From contig JALSGO010000131.1 in assembly GCA_026982655.1 (NCBI GenBank), forward strand, positions 1 through 48,373: DNA of 48,373 nt, read 5' to 3'. The DNA is from Candidatus Bipolaricaulota bacterium (GTDB lineage Bacteria; Bipolaricaulota; Bipolaricaulia; RBG-16-55-9). Positions within the stretch are counted from its first letter, which is position 1. Each line of letters begins with the position of its first letter. Positions 40,874 to 48,373 of the stretch are shown one piece after another. The notes under the pieces are model-generated. The model saw only the letters and a program-made list of their open reading frames with translations, had not been told where the DNA came from and made no database searches. A program made the position numbers and the translations under genes.

Positions 40874-43372
40874 CTAGCGAACCCGCTCCACCCGGCTCGT
40901 GTTATCGGAGAGCTTCTCCGTGCGGTACTCGTGGTCCGCGCCCTCGACGAGCCCGACCTCGTGGGAGACGACGATCACCTGCCCCACCCGGCGGCCCAGC
41001 TCCTCCAGAAGCCCCTCCAAGCGCTTGATGCGATCCCGGTCCAAATACACCGTCGGCTCATCGAAGATGAGAGGCAAGCTGTGGGTAGCCCAGGAGAGCA
41101 CCCGATGGATGGCCGAGCGTAGGGCCAAGTTGATGAGCGCCCGCTCTCCGCCCGAGAGGAGCTCGGGGCGGATCGCGCTCCCGTCTTGGAGCTCCACGAA
41201 GATGTCGTACTCCTCCGTGACGCGCACGCCGCGGTAGCTCGCCCCCCGGTCCAGGATCGCGAAGTACTCGTTGAAGGCCCGCTCCAGCGCCTCGAGGTTC
41301 CGCGCGCGCAGCTCGCGCTTGACGTCCCCATACACCTCGGCGAGCCTCTCTACCTCCTCGGCAAGCCTCTCCAGGCGCTCGTGCTCCTTGTGTGCGCGGG
41401 CGATCTCCTCCTTGAGGGACTCCCGCCTTTGGATCTCCTGCTCGACCTGCCCCAGCTTCCGATGCAGCTCCCCCACGGCGGCCTCCAGCGTCCTCTTCTT
41501 CTTCTGCAGGCCCTGGATCTCTTGCTGTAGGCGGTTGAGCTGGCCCTCCAGCGTCTCGCGGTCCCCGAGCTGTTCCCGTTTTTCTGAAATCCGTCGGCGC
41601 AGCGCCGCGAGGTCGTCGGCGAGCCGGTCGAGGGCTTCCTTGGCCTCCCGCTGGAGCGCCCGCCGCTCCCGGCCCTGCTCCCGAACCCGGATCAGCTCTC
41701 CTACTAGGTCCCTTACACGATCGAGCCCCCTGCGCCGCTCCTGGAGCGCCTTCCTCTTCTCGTCGAGCTCCCGGAGGGCTTCCGTCTTGGTCCTGCGCTT
41801 CTCCTGCAGGCGCTGCTCCAGCGCTTGCAACTGCCCTTGCAGCTCTCTGAGGGCCTCTCGGGTTTGGGCCAAGCTCCCCTCCTTCTGGGTACGCTCCTCA
41901 TGGAAGGTCCCCTCCGAGAGGGGTTGGTAGCAGAGGGGGCAGCGGCCCTGCTCGAGGAGTTTCTGCATTCGCTCGAGCTCCTCCTCGAGCGCCCGGCGGC
42001 GGGCGCGGGCCTCCCCCAGCGCGCCCTGGAGGCGCTCCCGCTCTCGGTGCAGTTCCTCCCGTTCTTTCTCGATGTTCGCCTCCTGGGCTGCCCTCTGTGC
42101 GAGGAGCTGCTCCTCCTGCGCGTCCAGGGCTTGGAGGGCTTGGGCCAACTCGGAGACGTCCTCCCAGCGCTCGGCCCGACGGACGGCGGAGACCACGCCC
42201 TCTGCGACCTCCGAAATCCCGGCTGCGGAGAGAGCCTCCTTCAGTCGCTTCTCCCCCGTCTTGTACTGCTGCGAGAGCTTTTCGATCTCCCGGCTGTATT
42301 GCCGAAGCTTCTCCTCGGAGTCCTGCCGTTGGGCCTCCTTGCGCTCGTACTCTTGGAGTAGCTCCCGGATCTCCCGGAGGCGCTGCTCCAGCTGCCTCTG
42401 CTGTTCCTCGAGTCGATGGCGCTCGGCCTCCCGCTCTTGCAGAACGCGGTCGAGCGACTCGATCTCCTGCTGCTTCTCCTGGAGCCGGCCTTGGAGGGTG
42501 CGCTTTTCGGCTTCCAGCGTTTGGGCTTCCAGGCGCTCGAGTTCCCGCCGGAGTTGATCGAGCCGGCCTTGGAGGGCGTCCCGGCGGCGGTGGACGGCGC
42601 GGCGGGCCCCCTCGCGGGCCCGGCGGGCGTAGTCGTCCAGCTTCTCCAGGCGCAGCAGGCGGTCGATCATCCGGCGACGCTCCTCCCCGGTGGCCCGGAT
42701 GAGGCGGTCGATCTCCCCCTGCCGGACGTAGACGCAGTTCGTGAAGTCATCGCGGTTCATCCCGAAGAGCTCCTCGACGGCGCCGACGGCCTCCTCGACG
42801 CCGACCCACTCCGCCCCGTCGTCGCGCACCAGGCGGCAGGCCTCGCGGTCGCTTACGACCGTGCCGTCCCGACGGCGGCGCAGCCCCATCTGAGCCGTGT
42901 ATCGATGATCCCCCAAGCGGAAGCGAAGCTCCACGCTCCCGCGGGCAGCCCCCAGGCGGAGCACGTCCCCCAGGGCGCGGTCCATAGCCGGGCCCGCCTT
43001 GCTCCCGTAGAGGGCGAAGAAGATGCCTTCCAAAAGCGACGACTTCCCGCTGCCGTTGGGGCCTGCGATCACCGTGATCCCCTCGTCGAACTCGACGTGG
43101 GCCTCCTCGTAGCACCAGAGATTCTCGATGCGGAGGGACTCCAGGCGCAGGGCGGGCGTCGGGGGTTTCAAATCGGGAGCTCGGGAGGCACGTCGTCGGG
43201 TAGGGGTAGGAGCGGAAGTGGGAGTGGGAGTGGGAGCAGAAGGGAGATCCCGATCCGGGGGCCCCTCGGCCTCGGAGGGCTCCCGATCCTGCAGGGAGAG
43301 GAGGTCCCACAGGCTGGGTTCTTGCTCCGGGCGCTCGGTGTCCTTCTTGTGCGGGCTCCGCTTCCGGGGCAT
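40874..43372 (-). CDS. Rad50/SbcC-type DNA repair ATPase
   Basis: The SMC-like ATPase that works with Mre11 in recognising and processing DNA ends. Its 832 residues comprise a ~75-residue disordered Pro/Thr/Arg-rich extension, Walker A GPNGSGKSS (104-112), long coiled-coil arms, a zinc-hook CPLC near the middle, the signature LLSGGERALINLALRSAI, and Walker B with D-loop (LPLIFDEPTVYLD). The ATG at 43372 follows a strong promoter with only ~8 bases of leader. The extension therefore seems real. It heads the rad50-orf71-orf89-nurA unit. A toxin-antitoxin pair separates it from mre11. Confidence 0.93.
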   Translation of the reverse strand: MPRKRSPHKKDTERPEQEPSLWDLLSLQDREPSEAEGPPDRDLPSAPTPTPTSAPTPTRRRASRAPDLKPPTPALRLESLRIENLWCYEEAHVEFDEGITVIAGPNGSGKSSLLEGIFFALYGSKAGPAMDRALGDVLRLGAARGSVELRFRLGDHRYTAQMGLRRRRDGTVVSDREACRLVRDDGAEWVGVEEAVGAVEELFGMNRDDFTNCVYVRQGEIDRLIRATGEERRRMIDRLLRLEKLDDYARRAREGARRAVHRRRDALQGRLDQLRRELERLEAQTLEAEKRTLQGRLQEKQQEIESLDRVLQEREAERHRLEEQQRQLEQRLREIRELLQEYERKEAQRQDSEEKLRQYSREIEKLSQQYKTGEKRLKEALSAAGISEVAEGVVSAVRRAERWEDVSELAQALQALDAQEEQLLAQRAAQEANIEKEREELHRERERLQGALGEARARRRALEEELERMQKLLEQGRCPLCYQPLSEGTFHEERTQKEGSLAQTREALRELQGQLQALEQRLQEKRRTKTEALRELDEKRKALQERRRGLDRVRDLVGELIRVREQGRERRALQREAKEALDRLADDLAALRRRISEKREQLGDRETLEGQLNRLQQEIQGLQKKKRTLEAAVGELHRKLGQVEQEIQRRESLKEEIARAHKEHERLERLAEEVERLAEVYGDVKRELRARNLEALERAFNEYFAILDRGASYRGVRVTEEYDIFVELQDGSAIRPELLSGGERALINLALRSAIHRVLSWATHSLPLIFDEPTVYLDRDRIKRLEGLLEELGRRVGQVIVVSHEVGLVEGADHEYRTEKLSDNTSRVERVR

Positions 43373-43386
43373 GGCGATCCGAGGGG

Positions 43387-43415
43387 AGTATAGTCGGGAT
43401 CCCGAGGGAGGACAA
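43387..43415 (-). promoter_or_regulatory. Promoter of rad50-nurA
   Basis: On the minus strand TTGTCC (43415-43410), a 17-base spacer and TATACT (43392-43387). The start would be near 43380, about 8 bases before the rad50 ATG. Confidence 0.75.
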
Positions 43416-43419
43416 TTCG

Positions 43420-43445
43420 CCGTGACAACCGCATCACGGTCACGG
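43420..43445. promoter_or_regulatory. Inverted repeat upstream of the rad50 promoter
   Basis: CCGTGAC (43420-43426) and GTCACGG (43439-43445) are perfect 7-bp arms 12 bases apart. They overlap the PIN-toxin stop codon and end 5 bases upstream of the rad50 -35. It could be an operator or the 3' stem-loop of the toxin-antitoxin transcript. Confidence 0.5.
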
Positions 43446-43874
43446 GAACTCCTCCACCCACGAAATCCATCGGAATTGCTCCTTGACCGCGTTGAAGAGC
43501 CGTCTGTCCGCCGTGATCAGGGGGGCTTCCTCGCGCTCGGCGAGGGCGAGATAGGCCGCGTCGTAGGCCCAGCGCTTGTAGCGCCGCGCCCAAGTCACAG
43601 CTTCTCTCATGGAAACCGCTTCCAGAGGGATGCCCAAGTCCTCAAGCCTTTGGAGGATCTCGTCTACGACCTCGGGGCTCACCCCCCGCTCCGGCTTGCG
43701 CTCGGCCTTCAGCAGGCTGTTGGCCACCTCATAGGGGAGGAGCGTTGGGGCAAGGAGCTCCAGTTCGCCTGCAACGTAGCGCTCGAGAACGCGCCGCGCG
43801 GCGGGTTGAACGGGCTCCTCGGGGAGGAGGGCTGCTAGGACCGCGGAGGCGTCTATGACGGCTTGGATGCTCAT
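43440..43874 (-). CDS. PIN-domain toxin (VapC type)
   Basis: A 144-aa predicted Mg-dependent ribonuclease toxin. The PIN acidic residues appear in order: Asp8 (AVIDASAVLAALL), Glu in PYEVANSLLKAE, Asp in WAYDAAYLALAERE and the final TADRRLFNAV. Related VapC proteins cleave initiator tRNA or other stable RNAs. Its start overlaps the antitoxin gene by 4 bases (43871-43874), the usual toxin-antitoxin coupling. The cassette sits between mre11 and rad50, which are normally neighbours. Confidence 0.9.
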   Translation of the reverse strand: MSIQAVIDASAVLAALLPEEPVQPAARRVLERYVAGELELLAPTLLPYEVANSLLKAERKPERGVSPEVVDEILQRLEDLGIPLEAVSMREAVTWARRYKRWAYDAAYLALAEREEAPLITADRRLFNAVKEQFRWISWVEEFP

Positions 43875-44128
43875 CGGGCCTCCAGCTCCTCCCGCGCTTT
43901 GTGATACGTCTCCTCCAGCGTCAGCCCGGCAAGGTGCTCTTCCGCCAACTCCATCAGCCGCTCCAGGGCCTCCCGACGGGACAGCTTGCGGTAGCGCTCG
44001 TAGGCGCAGAGGACGGCTACGGGTTTCCCCCGCGAGGTGATCGTGATCTCCACCCCCTCCTCCACCACCTGGCGCAGCAGCTTGGTCAACTGCCGACTCA
44101 GCTCGCGTGTCGACTTGGTCATCCCCAT
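43871..44128 (-). CDS. Phd/YefM-type antitoxin
   Basis: An antitoxin of about 85 aa with the Phd/YefM N-terminal DNA-binding fold (STRELSRQLTKLLRQVVEEGVEITITSRGKPVAVLCAYERY) and an acidic helical C-terminus (ERLMELAEEHLAGLTLEETYHKAREELEAR) to mask the PIN toxin. The track starts at GTG 44137, but GTGAGG just after it looks like the Shine-Dalgarno for ATG 44128 or ATG 44122. I chose 44128. Antitoxins of this class repress their own promoter, which lies just upstream. Confidence 0.88.
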   Translation of the reverse strand: MGMTKSTRELSRQLTKLLRQVVEEGVEITITSRGKPVAVLCAYERYRKLSRREALERLMELAEEHLAGLTLEETYHKAREELEAR

Positions 44129-44145
44129 GATCCTCACCGTTTGTC

Positions 44146-44173
44146 AGTATAATCGTGTCAGCATAGGAGTCAA
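44146..44173 (-). promoter_or_regulatory. Promoter of the Phd/PIN toxin-antitoxin operon
   Basis: On the minus strand TTGACT (44173-44168), a 16-base spacer and TATACT (44151-44146). CGTTTG and CAAACG arms bracket the region, which also holds near-repeats TCAGTA and TCAGCA, so it is a likely autoregulatory operator. Confidence 0.65.
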
Positions 44174-44206
44174 ACGTTTGCGTCGGCGATGAGAAGGGCC
44201 GAAGGT

Positions 44207-45277
44207 CTAGCGGTTGGGCAGTAGGTCCAGCAAGCGCGTGACTTCCGCATCCACCCGGGAGTCGGCGATCTGGGGATCGCGGATCACTTGGTCGATGGCC
44301 CGCGCCTCGGGGGAGAGCTCCAACGGAGCGAGACGCTCGGAGAGCAAGGCGTCGAGGTTGCCGAACTCCAGCTGCACCTGCACCGGCGGGGCCTCGGCCT
44401 CCTCGTCGCTCCCGTCCTCTGCGAGCCGTTCGCGGACGTCCCGCACCCGTACGGCGAGCGCCCCGTACTCCCGCGCCCGCTCCTCGATCTCCTGTACCCT
44501 GTGATTCCGGTCGCTTAAGTAGACGCAGACGACGGCTCCCTTAAGAGCGTTTCGCTTTGCCCTTAGGGTCTCAAGGGGATCCTCGTCGGGAAAGATGTAC
44601 ACAAAGCGCCGAGTGCGCAGCTCCCGGCGGTCAAGGCGACCCGTCTCCAGGTCCAAGAGGGAGACCCCCCGAGGTCGGCGCTCGTCCAGCTGCCAGCGCT
44701 CCGTGCTCCCCGGGTAGGTGACGATTCGATCGCCCTCGCGCCAGACCTCGTGCTCGTGGTAGTCCCCCAAGAGCACGAAGCGCGCTCCCGACCGCAAGAG
44801 ATCCTCAAGGCGGAGTTCTCCGTCGGAGCGTACCTGATCGAGCATCTGGTGGCAGACCAACACCGACCCGGGCTCCATCTCGGGGAGCTCGACCCCGCGG
44901 CGCCCCGAGTAGTCCAGCCCGTAGAAGAGCGCTCCCTGAAGCTCGAAGGGCTCCGGGGAGAGGTGGACGGCCAGCCCCAGGTGCGCGAACAGGTCGAGCC
45001 ACTGGACGCCCCGGCGCTGCTCGTGGTTCCCCACGACGCCCAGAAAGGGAATCCCCGCCTCCTGGAGCCGGAAGAGCGCCTGGAGGGTCTCGTGGAGGTC
45101 CTCCGCGGAGGGGTAGCGGTCGTCGAAGAGATCGCCCGCGTGGACGACGGCGTCCACCCCTTCTCGGACGGCGATCTCGATCGCTTGATGGAAGGCCTGC
45201 GAGAAATCCCGACGGCGTTCCTCCAGCCCGTACTGGCGGGTCCCGATGTGCGTGTCCGCCAGGTGCAGAATCCTCAT
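44207..45277 (-). CDS. Mre11/SbcD-type DNA repair nuclease
   Basis: A manganese-dependent exo/endonuclease that partners Rad50 at DNA breaks. The 356-aa protein has the phosphodiesterase motifs in order: LADTHIG (D8, H10), HAGDLFDD (D49), VGNHEQRR (N84, H85), LVCHQML and GDYHEHE. The last differs from the more usual GHxH ending. A C-terminal capping and Rad50-binding region follows (~225-356). It is shorter than many SbcD proteins but near archaeal Mre11. It starts 4 bases after the M16 peptidase stop and so is transcribed with pnp and that peptidase. Confidence 0.93.
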   Translation of the reverse strand: MRILHLADTHIGTRQYGLEERRRDFSQAFHQAIEIAVREGVDAVVHAGDLFDDRYPSAEDLHETLQALFRLQEAGIPFLGVVGNHEQRRGVQWLDLFAHLGLAVHLSPEPFELQGALFYGLDYSGRRGVELPEMEPGSVLVCHQMLDQVRSDGELRLEDLLRSGARFVLLGDYHEHEVWREGDRIVTYPGSTERWQLDERRPRGVSLLDLETGRLDRRELRTRRFVYIFPDEDPLETLRAKRNALKGAVVCVYLSDRNHRVQEIEERAREYGALAVRVRDVRERLAEDGSDEEAEAPPVQVQLEFGNLDALLSERLAPLELSPEARAIDQVIRDPQIADSRVDAEVTRLLDLLPNR

Positions 45278-45281
45278 GGCC

Positions 45282-46577
45282 TTAGGCGAGAGCGGGGATC
45301 GCCCGCTCCAGGGAGGCGAGCTGCTTCTCCGGCCCGACGACCGTGAGGGTGTAGTGATCGTTCAAGAAGAGATCGCGGGCCACGCCCCGGACGTCCTCGG
45401 CGGTGACGGCCTCCACGCGCCGGAGGACCTCCTCCACGGGGTGGTGGGTTTGGTAAATCTCGGCATAGCCCAGTCGGATCATCCGCGCGTGGCTGCTCTC
45501 CAGGCCCAGAAGGGTGTGCCCCTTGAGCTTCTCCTTGGCGATGCGCAGCGTCTCGTCGTCCACGGGCTCGCGGGTGAGCCGCTCGATCTCCTCGCGACAG
45601 ATCTCCAGCGCTTGCGACGCGTTCTTGGGCTCGGTGCCCAGGTAGATGACGAACTGCCCGCTGTCGCTGTAGTAGCTGGGGTGGCTGAAGACGGCGTAGG
45701 CCAGCCCCAGATCCTCCCGGATGCGCTTGAAGAGCCGCGAGCTCATCCCCCCGCCCAGCACGGCGTTGAGCACTTCCAACGCGTAGCGCCTAGGATCCCC
45801 CTTGGGGAGGCCCGCCGTCCCCAGGCAGATGTGGGCTTGCTGCAGCTCTCGGTCTTCGATGAGCAGCCCGCCCTGGGGCTGCGGAGGGGTCCGGGGGGGA
45901 AGCTCCTCTTGGGGTTCCCGCAGGCCCCCGAGCTTCTCCTCCGCGGCCCGGAGGAGCTCGTCGGGGGAGACGTCCCCCACGGCGGCGAGGAAGACCCTTC
46001 GGGTGTCGTAGAGTGCGAAAAACTCCCATAGCGCCTCACGGTCGAAGCGGCTTACGGTCTCGAAGCGTCCGGCGATCGGGCGGGCCAGGGGGTGCTCCGA
46101 GTCCCAGAGCCGCTCGGAGAACAGCTCAAACACTTTTTCGTGGGGCGTGTCCTCCTGCATCCGGATCTCCTCTAAGACGACGTTCCGCTCCTTCTCGATG
46201 TCCTCGGGGCGGAAGAGGGGGTTCAGCAAGAGATCGGCCAGGACGTCGAGGGCGGCTTCCAAGTGGTGGGGCAGCACGTCCACGAAGTAGGTGGTGTACT
46301 CCTTGGAGGTCATCGCGTTGATGCTCCCGCCCAGCGCGTCGATCTCCGCGGAGATCTGGAAGGCCGTCCGGTGGGCCGTGCCCTTGAAGACCATGTGCTC
46401 GAGGAAGTGGGCGATCCCCGCGAGCTCCGGGGGCTCGTCCCGGCTGCCCAGCTTGGCCCACAGCCCGAGCGATAAGGGCCGATCCGGGCGTGGCTCGAAC
46501 AGCACTTTTACGCCGTTCGAGAGGGTCCCCGCGTAGCAGCCGGGGTAGATCTCTTCCATCGTCCGGGCCGCGGTCAT
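45282..46577 (-). CDS. M16-family zinc peptidase
   Basis: A 431-aa pitrilysin-type metallopeptidase of the bacterial processing-peptidase-like subgroup. The inverted zinc motif HFLEH is at residues 57-61 (H57, E60, H61), with the distal Glu in ERNVVLEEIRMQED (~137). Both M16 half-domains are present, the second containing the substrate-binding LFKRIREDLGLAYAVFS pattern. No signal peptide is seen. It overlaps pnp by 4 bases (ATGA) and the pnp-M16 order is common in bacteria. Its physiological substrate is unknown. Confidence 0.94.
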   Translation of the reverse strand: MTAARTMEEIYPGCYAGTLSNGVKVLFEPRPDRPLSLGLWAKLGSRDEPPELAGIAHFLEHMVFKGTAHRTAFQISAEIDALGGSINAMTSKEYTTYFVDVLPHHLEAALDVLADLLLNPLFRPEDIEKERNVVLEEIRMQEDTPHEKVFELFSERLWDSEHPLARPIAGRFETVSRFDREALWEFFALYDTRRVFLAAVGDVSPDELLRAAEEKLGGLREPQEELPPRTPPQPQGGLLIEDRELQQAHICLGTAGLPKGDPRRYALEVLNAVLGGGMSSRLFKRIREDLGLAYAVFSHPSYYSDSGQFVIYLGTEPKNASQALEICREEIERLTREPVDDETLRIAKEKLKGHTLLGLESSHARMIRLGYAEIYQTHHPVEEVLRRVEAVTAEDVRGVARDLFLNDHYTLTVVGPEKQLASLERAIPALA

Positions 46578-48373
46578 CTTCGGGGCTTGGGCTTCTTGTC
46601 GGAGTCGCCGAGCCGACCGCCGAGCTTCTCCTTGAGCTTTACCCCGGAGCGTACGCCCAGGTCCCGCCTCGGCTCCTGCTTCTCTCCGGAGTCCGCGGGC
46701 GGGGACGCAGGCGGGGGCGGGGTCCGTCCGCCCTCGACGAGCTTGAGGGCGTATCGCCCCTTCTCGTCGATGCGGATCACCTCCACGGTGATCTCGTCGC
46801 CCACCTGCAAGACGTCCTCCACGCGGCGGACCCGCTGGCCGTTCACCTTGAGCGTCGAGATGTGGATGAGCCCCGACTCCCCGTCGTTGAACTCCACAAA
46901 GGCGCCGTAGTCCGCCAGGCCCTTGACCCGACCGGGGTAGCGCTCTCCCACTTGGATGGGCTTCTTCTCGATGACCCGCTTGAGGTTGGGCCGCCCTAGG
47001 GGGTCGATCTCGTAGACCTCGACCTCGATCTCGTCGCCCAGTTTGACGACGTCCTCGACCTTCTTGACGTACTTGTCGCTCAAGTCGGAGACATGGACCA
47101 GGCCTGTAATCCCCGGCTTGATCTCGACCAGGGCACCGAAGCGCTCGATGCGGACCACGCGGCCCTTGTAGCGGTCGCCGACCTGGACGTCCTTGGCCAG
47201 CTCCTCGATCTGCTCGCGCGCGGCGCGCACCGCCTCGGCGCTCGTGCTCGAGATCTTGACCGTCCCGTCGTCCTCGATGTCGATCTCCGCGCCCGTCTCA
47301 CTCAAGATCTTGCGGATCGTCTTCCCTCCGGGGCCGATGATCATGCCGATCTTGTCCGGGTTGACCTTCAAGATCTCGAGCAACGGGGCGTACTTGCTGA
47401 GATGCGGCCTCGGGGCCGGGAGGACGTCCGTCATCGCCTTCAGGATCTCCAAGCGGGCTTGGCGGGCCTGCTCCATCGCCTTCTCCATCAGCTCCTCGGA
47501 GATGCCGCTCGTCTTCACATCGAGCTGGAAGGCGGTGACCCCGTCCGCCGTGCCCGCCACCTTGAAGTCCATGTCCCCGAAGCCGTCTTCAAACCCGGCG
47601 ATGTCGGTGAGGATCATCGCCTGGCCGTCCTCCTCGATGAGCCCCATCGCGATCCCGGCCACGGGCTTCTTGATGGGCACGCCCGCGTCCATCAGCGCGA
47701 GGGCCCCGCTGCAGACAGAGGCCATCGAGCTCGAGCCGTTGGACTCTAAGATCTCCGACACAACCCGGATGATGTAGGGAAATTCCTCCTCGGAGGGGAG
47801 GACGTGCTGGAGGGCGCTCTCCGCCAGGTGTCCGTGGCCGATCTCCCGCCGCTTGGGCGGACCGAGCCTCCCCGTCTCCCCCACGGAGTAGGGCGGGAAG
47901 TTGTAGTGGAGCATGAAGCGCTTCCGGCCCTCTTCCAACATCAAGTCGATGATCTGCTCGTCCTGGCGGGTCGTCCCCAGGGTGCACGTCCCCAGGCTCT
48001 GGGTTTCGCCGCGGGTGAAGAGCGCCGAGCCGTGGACCCGCGGGAGCACCCCCACCTCGATGCGCAGCGGGCGGATCTCGTCTGCCTTCCGCCCGTCCAT
48101 CCGCACGCCACGGCGTAGGGTCTCCTTGCGCACGAACTCCCGCAGGAGCTCCTTGAACAACCCTTTGAGGGTCTTTTGGAGGGACTTCTGCTCGGACTCC
48201 GTCATCTGGGGGTTCTCTTCCAGCCTCTTCTGCACCAGCTGTTCGATCGCCTCGTCCCGGATTTGATCCGCGCGGGCCTCGCGCTCCTTCTTGGGCATCG
48301 GGCCCCACAGCTCCTCGAAGCGGTCCCAGACGAGCGCCCGCAGCTCCTCTTGGAGCGCGTCGAGCCCCTCGGG
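46574..48373 (-). CDS. pnp: Polynucleotide phosphorylase, C-terminal part
   Basis: A 3'-5' phosphorolytic exoribonuclease of the RNA degradosome. The gene runs off the window's right edge with an open frame to 48373, so at least the first RNase PH domain is missing and 599 residues are seen. Visible in order: a helical linker, the second RNase PH domain (GVRMDGRKADEIRPLRIEVG, SALFTRGETQSLGT, GDMDFKVAGTADGVTAFQLD), a KH domain with IGMIIGPGGKTIRKI, and two tandem S1 domains (RYKGRVVRIERFGALVEIKPG and RYPGRVKGLADYGAFVEFNDG). A basic, Pro-rich tail ends the chain. Most PNPases have only one S1. Confidence 0.96.
   Translation of the reverse strand, partial: PEGLDALQEELRALVWDRFEELWGPMPKKEREARADQIRDEAIEQLVQKRLEENPQMTESEQKSLQKTLKGLFKELLREFVRKETLRRGVRMDGRKADEIRPLRIEVGVLPRVHGSALFTRGETQSLGTCTLGTTRQDEQIIDLMLEEGRKRFMLHYNFPPYSVGETGRLGPPKRREIGHGHLAESALQHVLPSEEEFPYIIRVVSEILESNGSSSMASVCSGALALMDAGVPIKKPVAGIAMGLIEEDGQAMILTDIAGFEDGFGDMDFKVAGTADGVTAFQLDVKTSGISEELMEKAMEQARQARLEILKAMTDVLPAPRPHLSKYAPLLEILKVNPDKIGMIIGPGGKTIRKILSETGAEIDIEDDGTVKISSTSAEAVRAAREQIEELAKDVQVGDRYKGRVVRIERFGALVEIKPGITGLVHVSDLSDKYVKKVEDVVKLGDEIEVEVYEIDPLGRPNLKRVIEKKPIQVGERYPGRVKGLADYGAFVEFNDGESGLIHISTLKVNGQRVRRVEDVLQVGDEITVEVIRIDEKGRYALKLVEGGRTPPPPASPPADSGEKQEPRRDLGVRSGVKLKEKLGGRLGDSDKKPKPRR

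Overview
The window is a GC-rich (about two thirds by eye), densely coded bacterial chromosome segment of 48.4 kb. I read 43 protein genes and one tRNA, and I see no phage, insertion sequence or CRISPR array. The organism respires oxygen: it has an aa3-type cytochrome oxidase operon with heme A synthase, heme O synthase and a DUF420 assembly factor. It also carries an archaeal-style Mre11/Rad50/NurA DNA-end-processing cluster, family 4 Fe-S uracil-DNA glycosylase and a CIRCE-controlled Hsp20. Several genes appear leaderless or nearly so, with a TACAAT/TATACT -10 box ending 6-16 bases before the ATG. Together these suggest a thermophilic, deeply branching bacterium (Deinococcota, Chloroflexota or a candidate phylum would fit). 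The sequence alone does not settle the phylum.

Layout. 1-7061: one giant secreted Ig-repeat protein ending in a strong hairpin. 7075-10767 (minus): NAD kinase with its own promoter, and a three-gene SsuABC/TauABC-type importer. 10792-16578 (plus): tRNA-Gly(CCC), uracil-DNA glycosylase, a TPR protein, a YVTN beta-propeller, a formate dehydrogenase-like molybdoenzyme and exonuclease VII large subunit. 16579-16901: a convergent intergenic stretch rich in inverted repeats. 16902-22878 (minus): a NarL-type two-component pair, then a DUF4397 membrane protein and a VWA/coiled-coil surface protein. 23019-24136 (plus): threonine dehydrogenase-like enzyme. 24190-33181 (mostly minus): CBS-ACT protein, DUF420, ctaB, hsp20 with a divergent 37-aa membrane peptide between two CIRCE operators, then the oxidase operon ctaC-ctaD-ctaE2-ctaE-cox4-orf91-ctaA. 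33256-34953 (minus): an isochorismatase-fold hydrolase behind an AbrB/RelE-type toxin-antitoxin pair. 34958-39137 (plus): gyrA-tyrS-HIT. 39122-48373 (minus): nurA, two small helical proteins, rad50, a PIN/Phd toxin-antitoxin pair, mre11, an M16 peptidase and the 3' part of pnp.

How the genes work together. ctaC, ctaD, the subunit III and IV genes, ctaA, ctaB and DUF420 together make and assemble one terminal oxidase. pnp-M16-mre11 and rad50-orf71-orf89-nurA run as tightly packed, often ATGA-overlapping transcription units, with a toxin-antitoxin cassette between mre11 and rad50. The most novel-looking points are the basic/acidic pair of tiny helical proteins locked between rad50 and nurA, the paired CIRCE sites that put a 37-aa membrane peptide under apparent HrcA control, the low-GC patch at the catalytic tyrosine of gyrA, the tandem S1 domains in PNPase, and the overlapping inverted repeats between xseA and the response regulator. 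All promoter, operator and terminator calls are by eye from sequence patterns.
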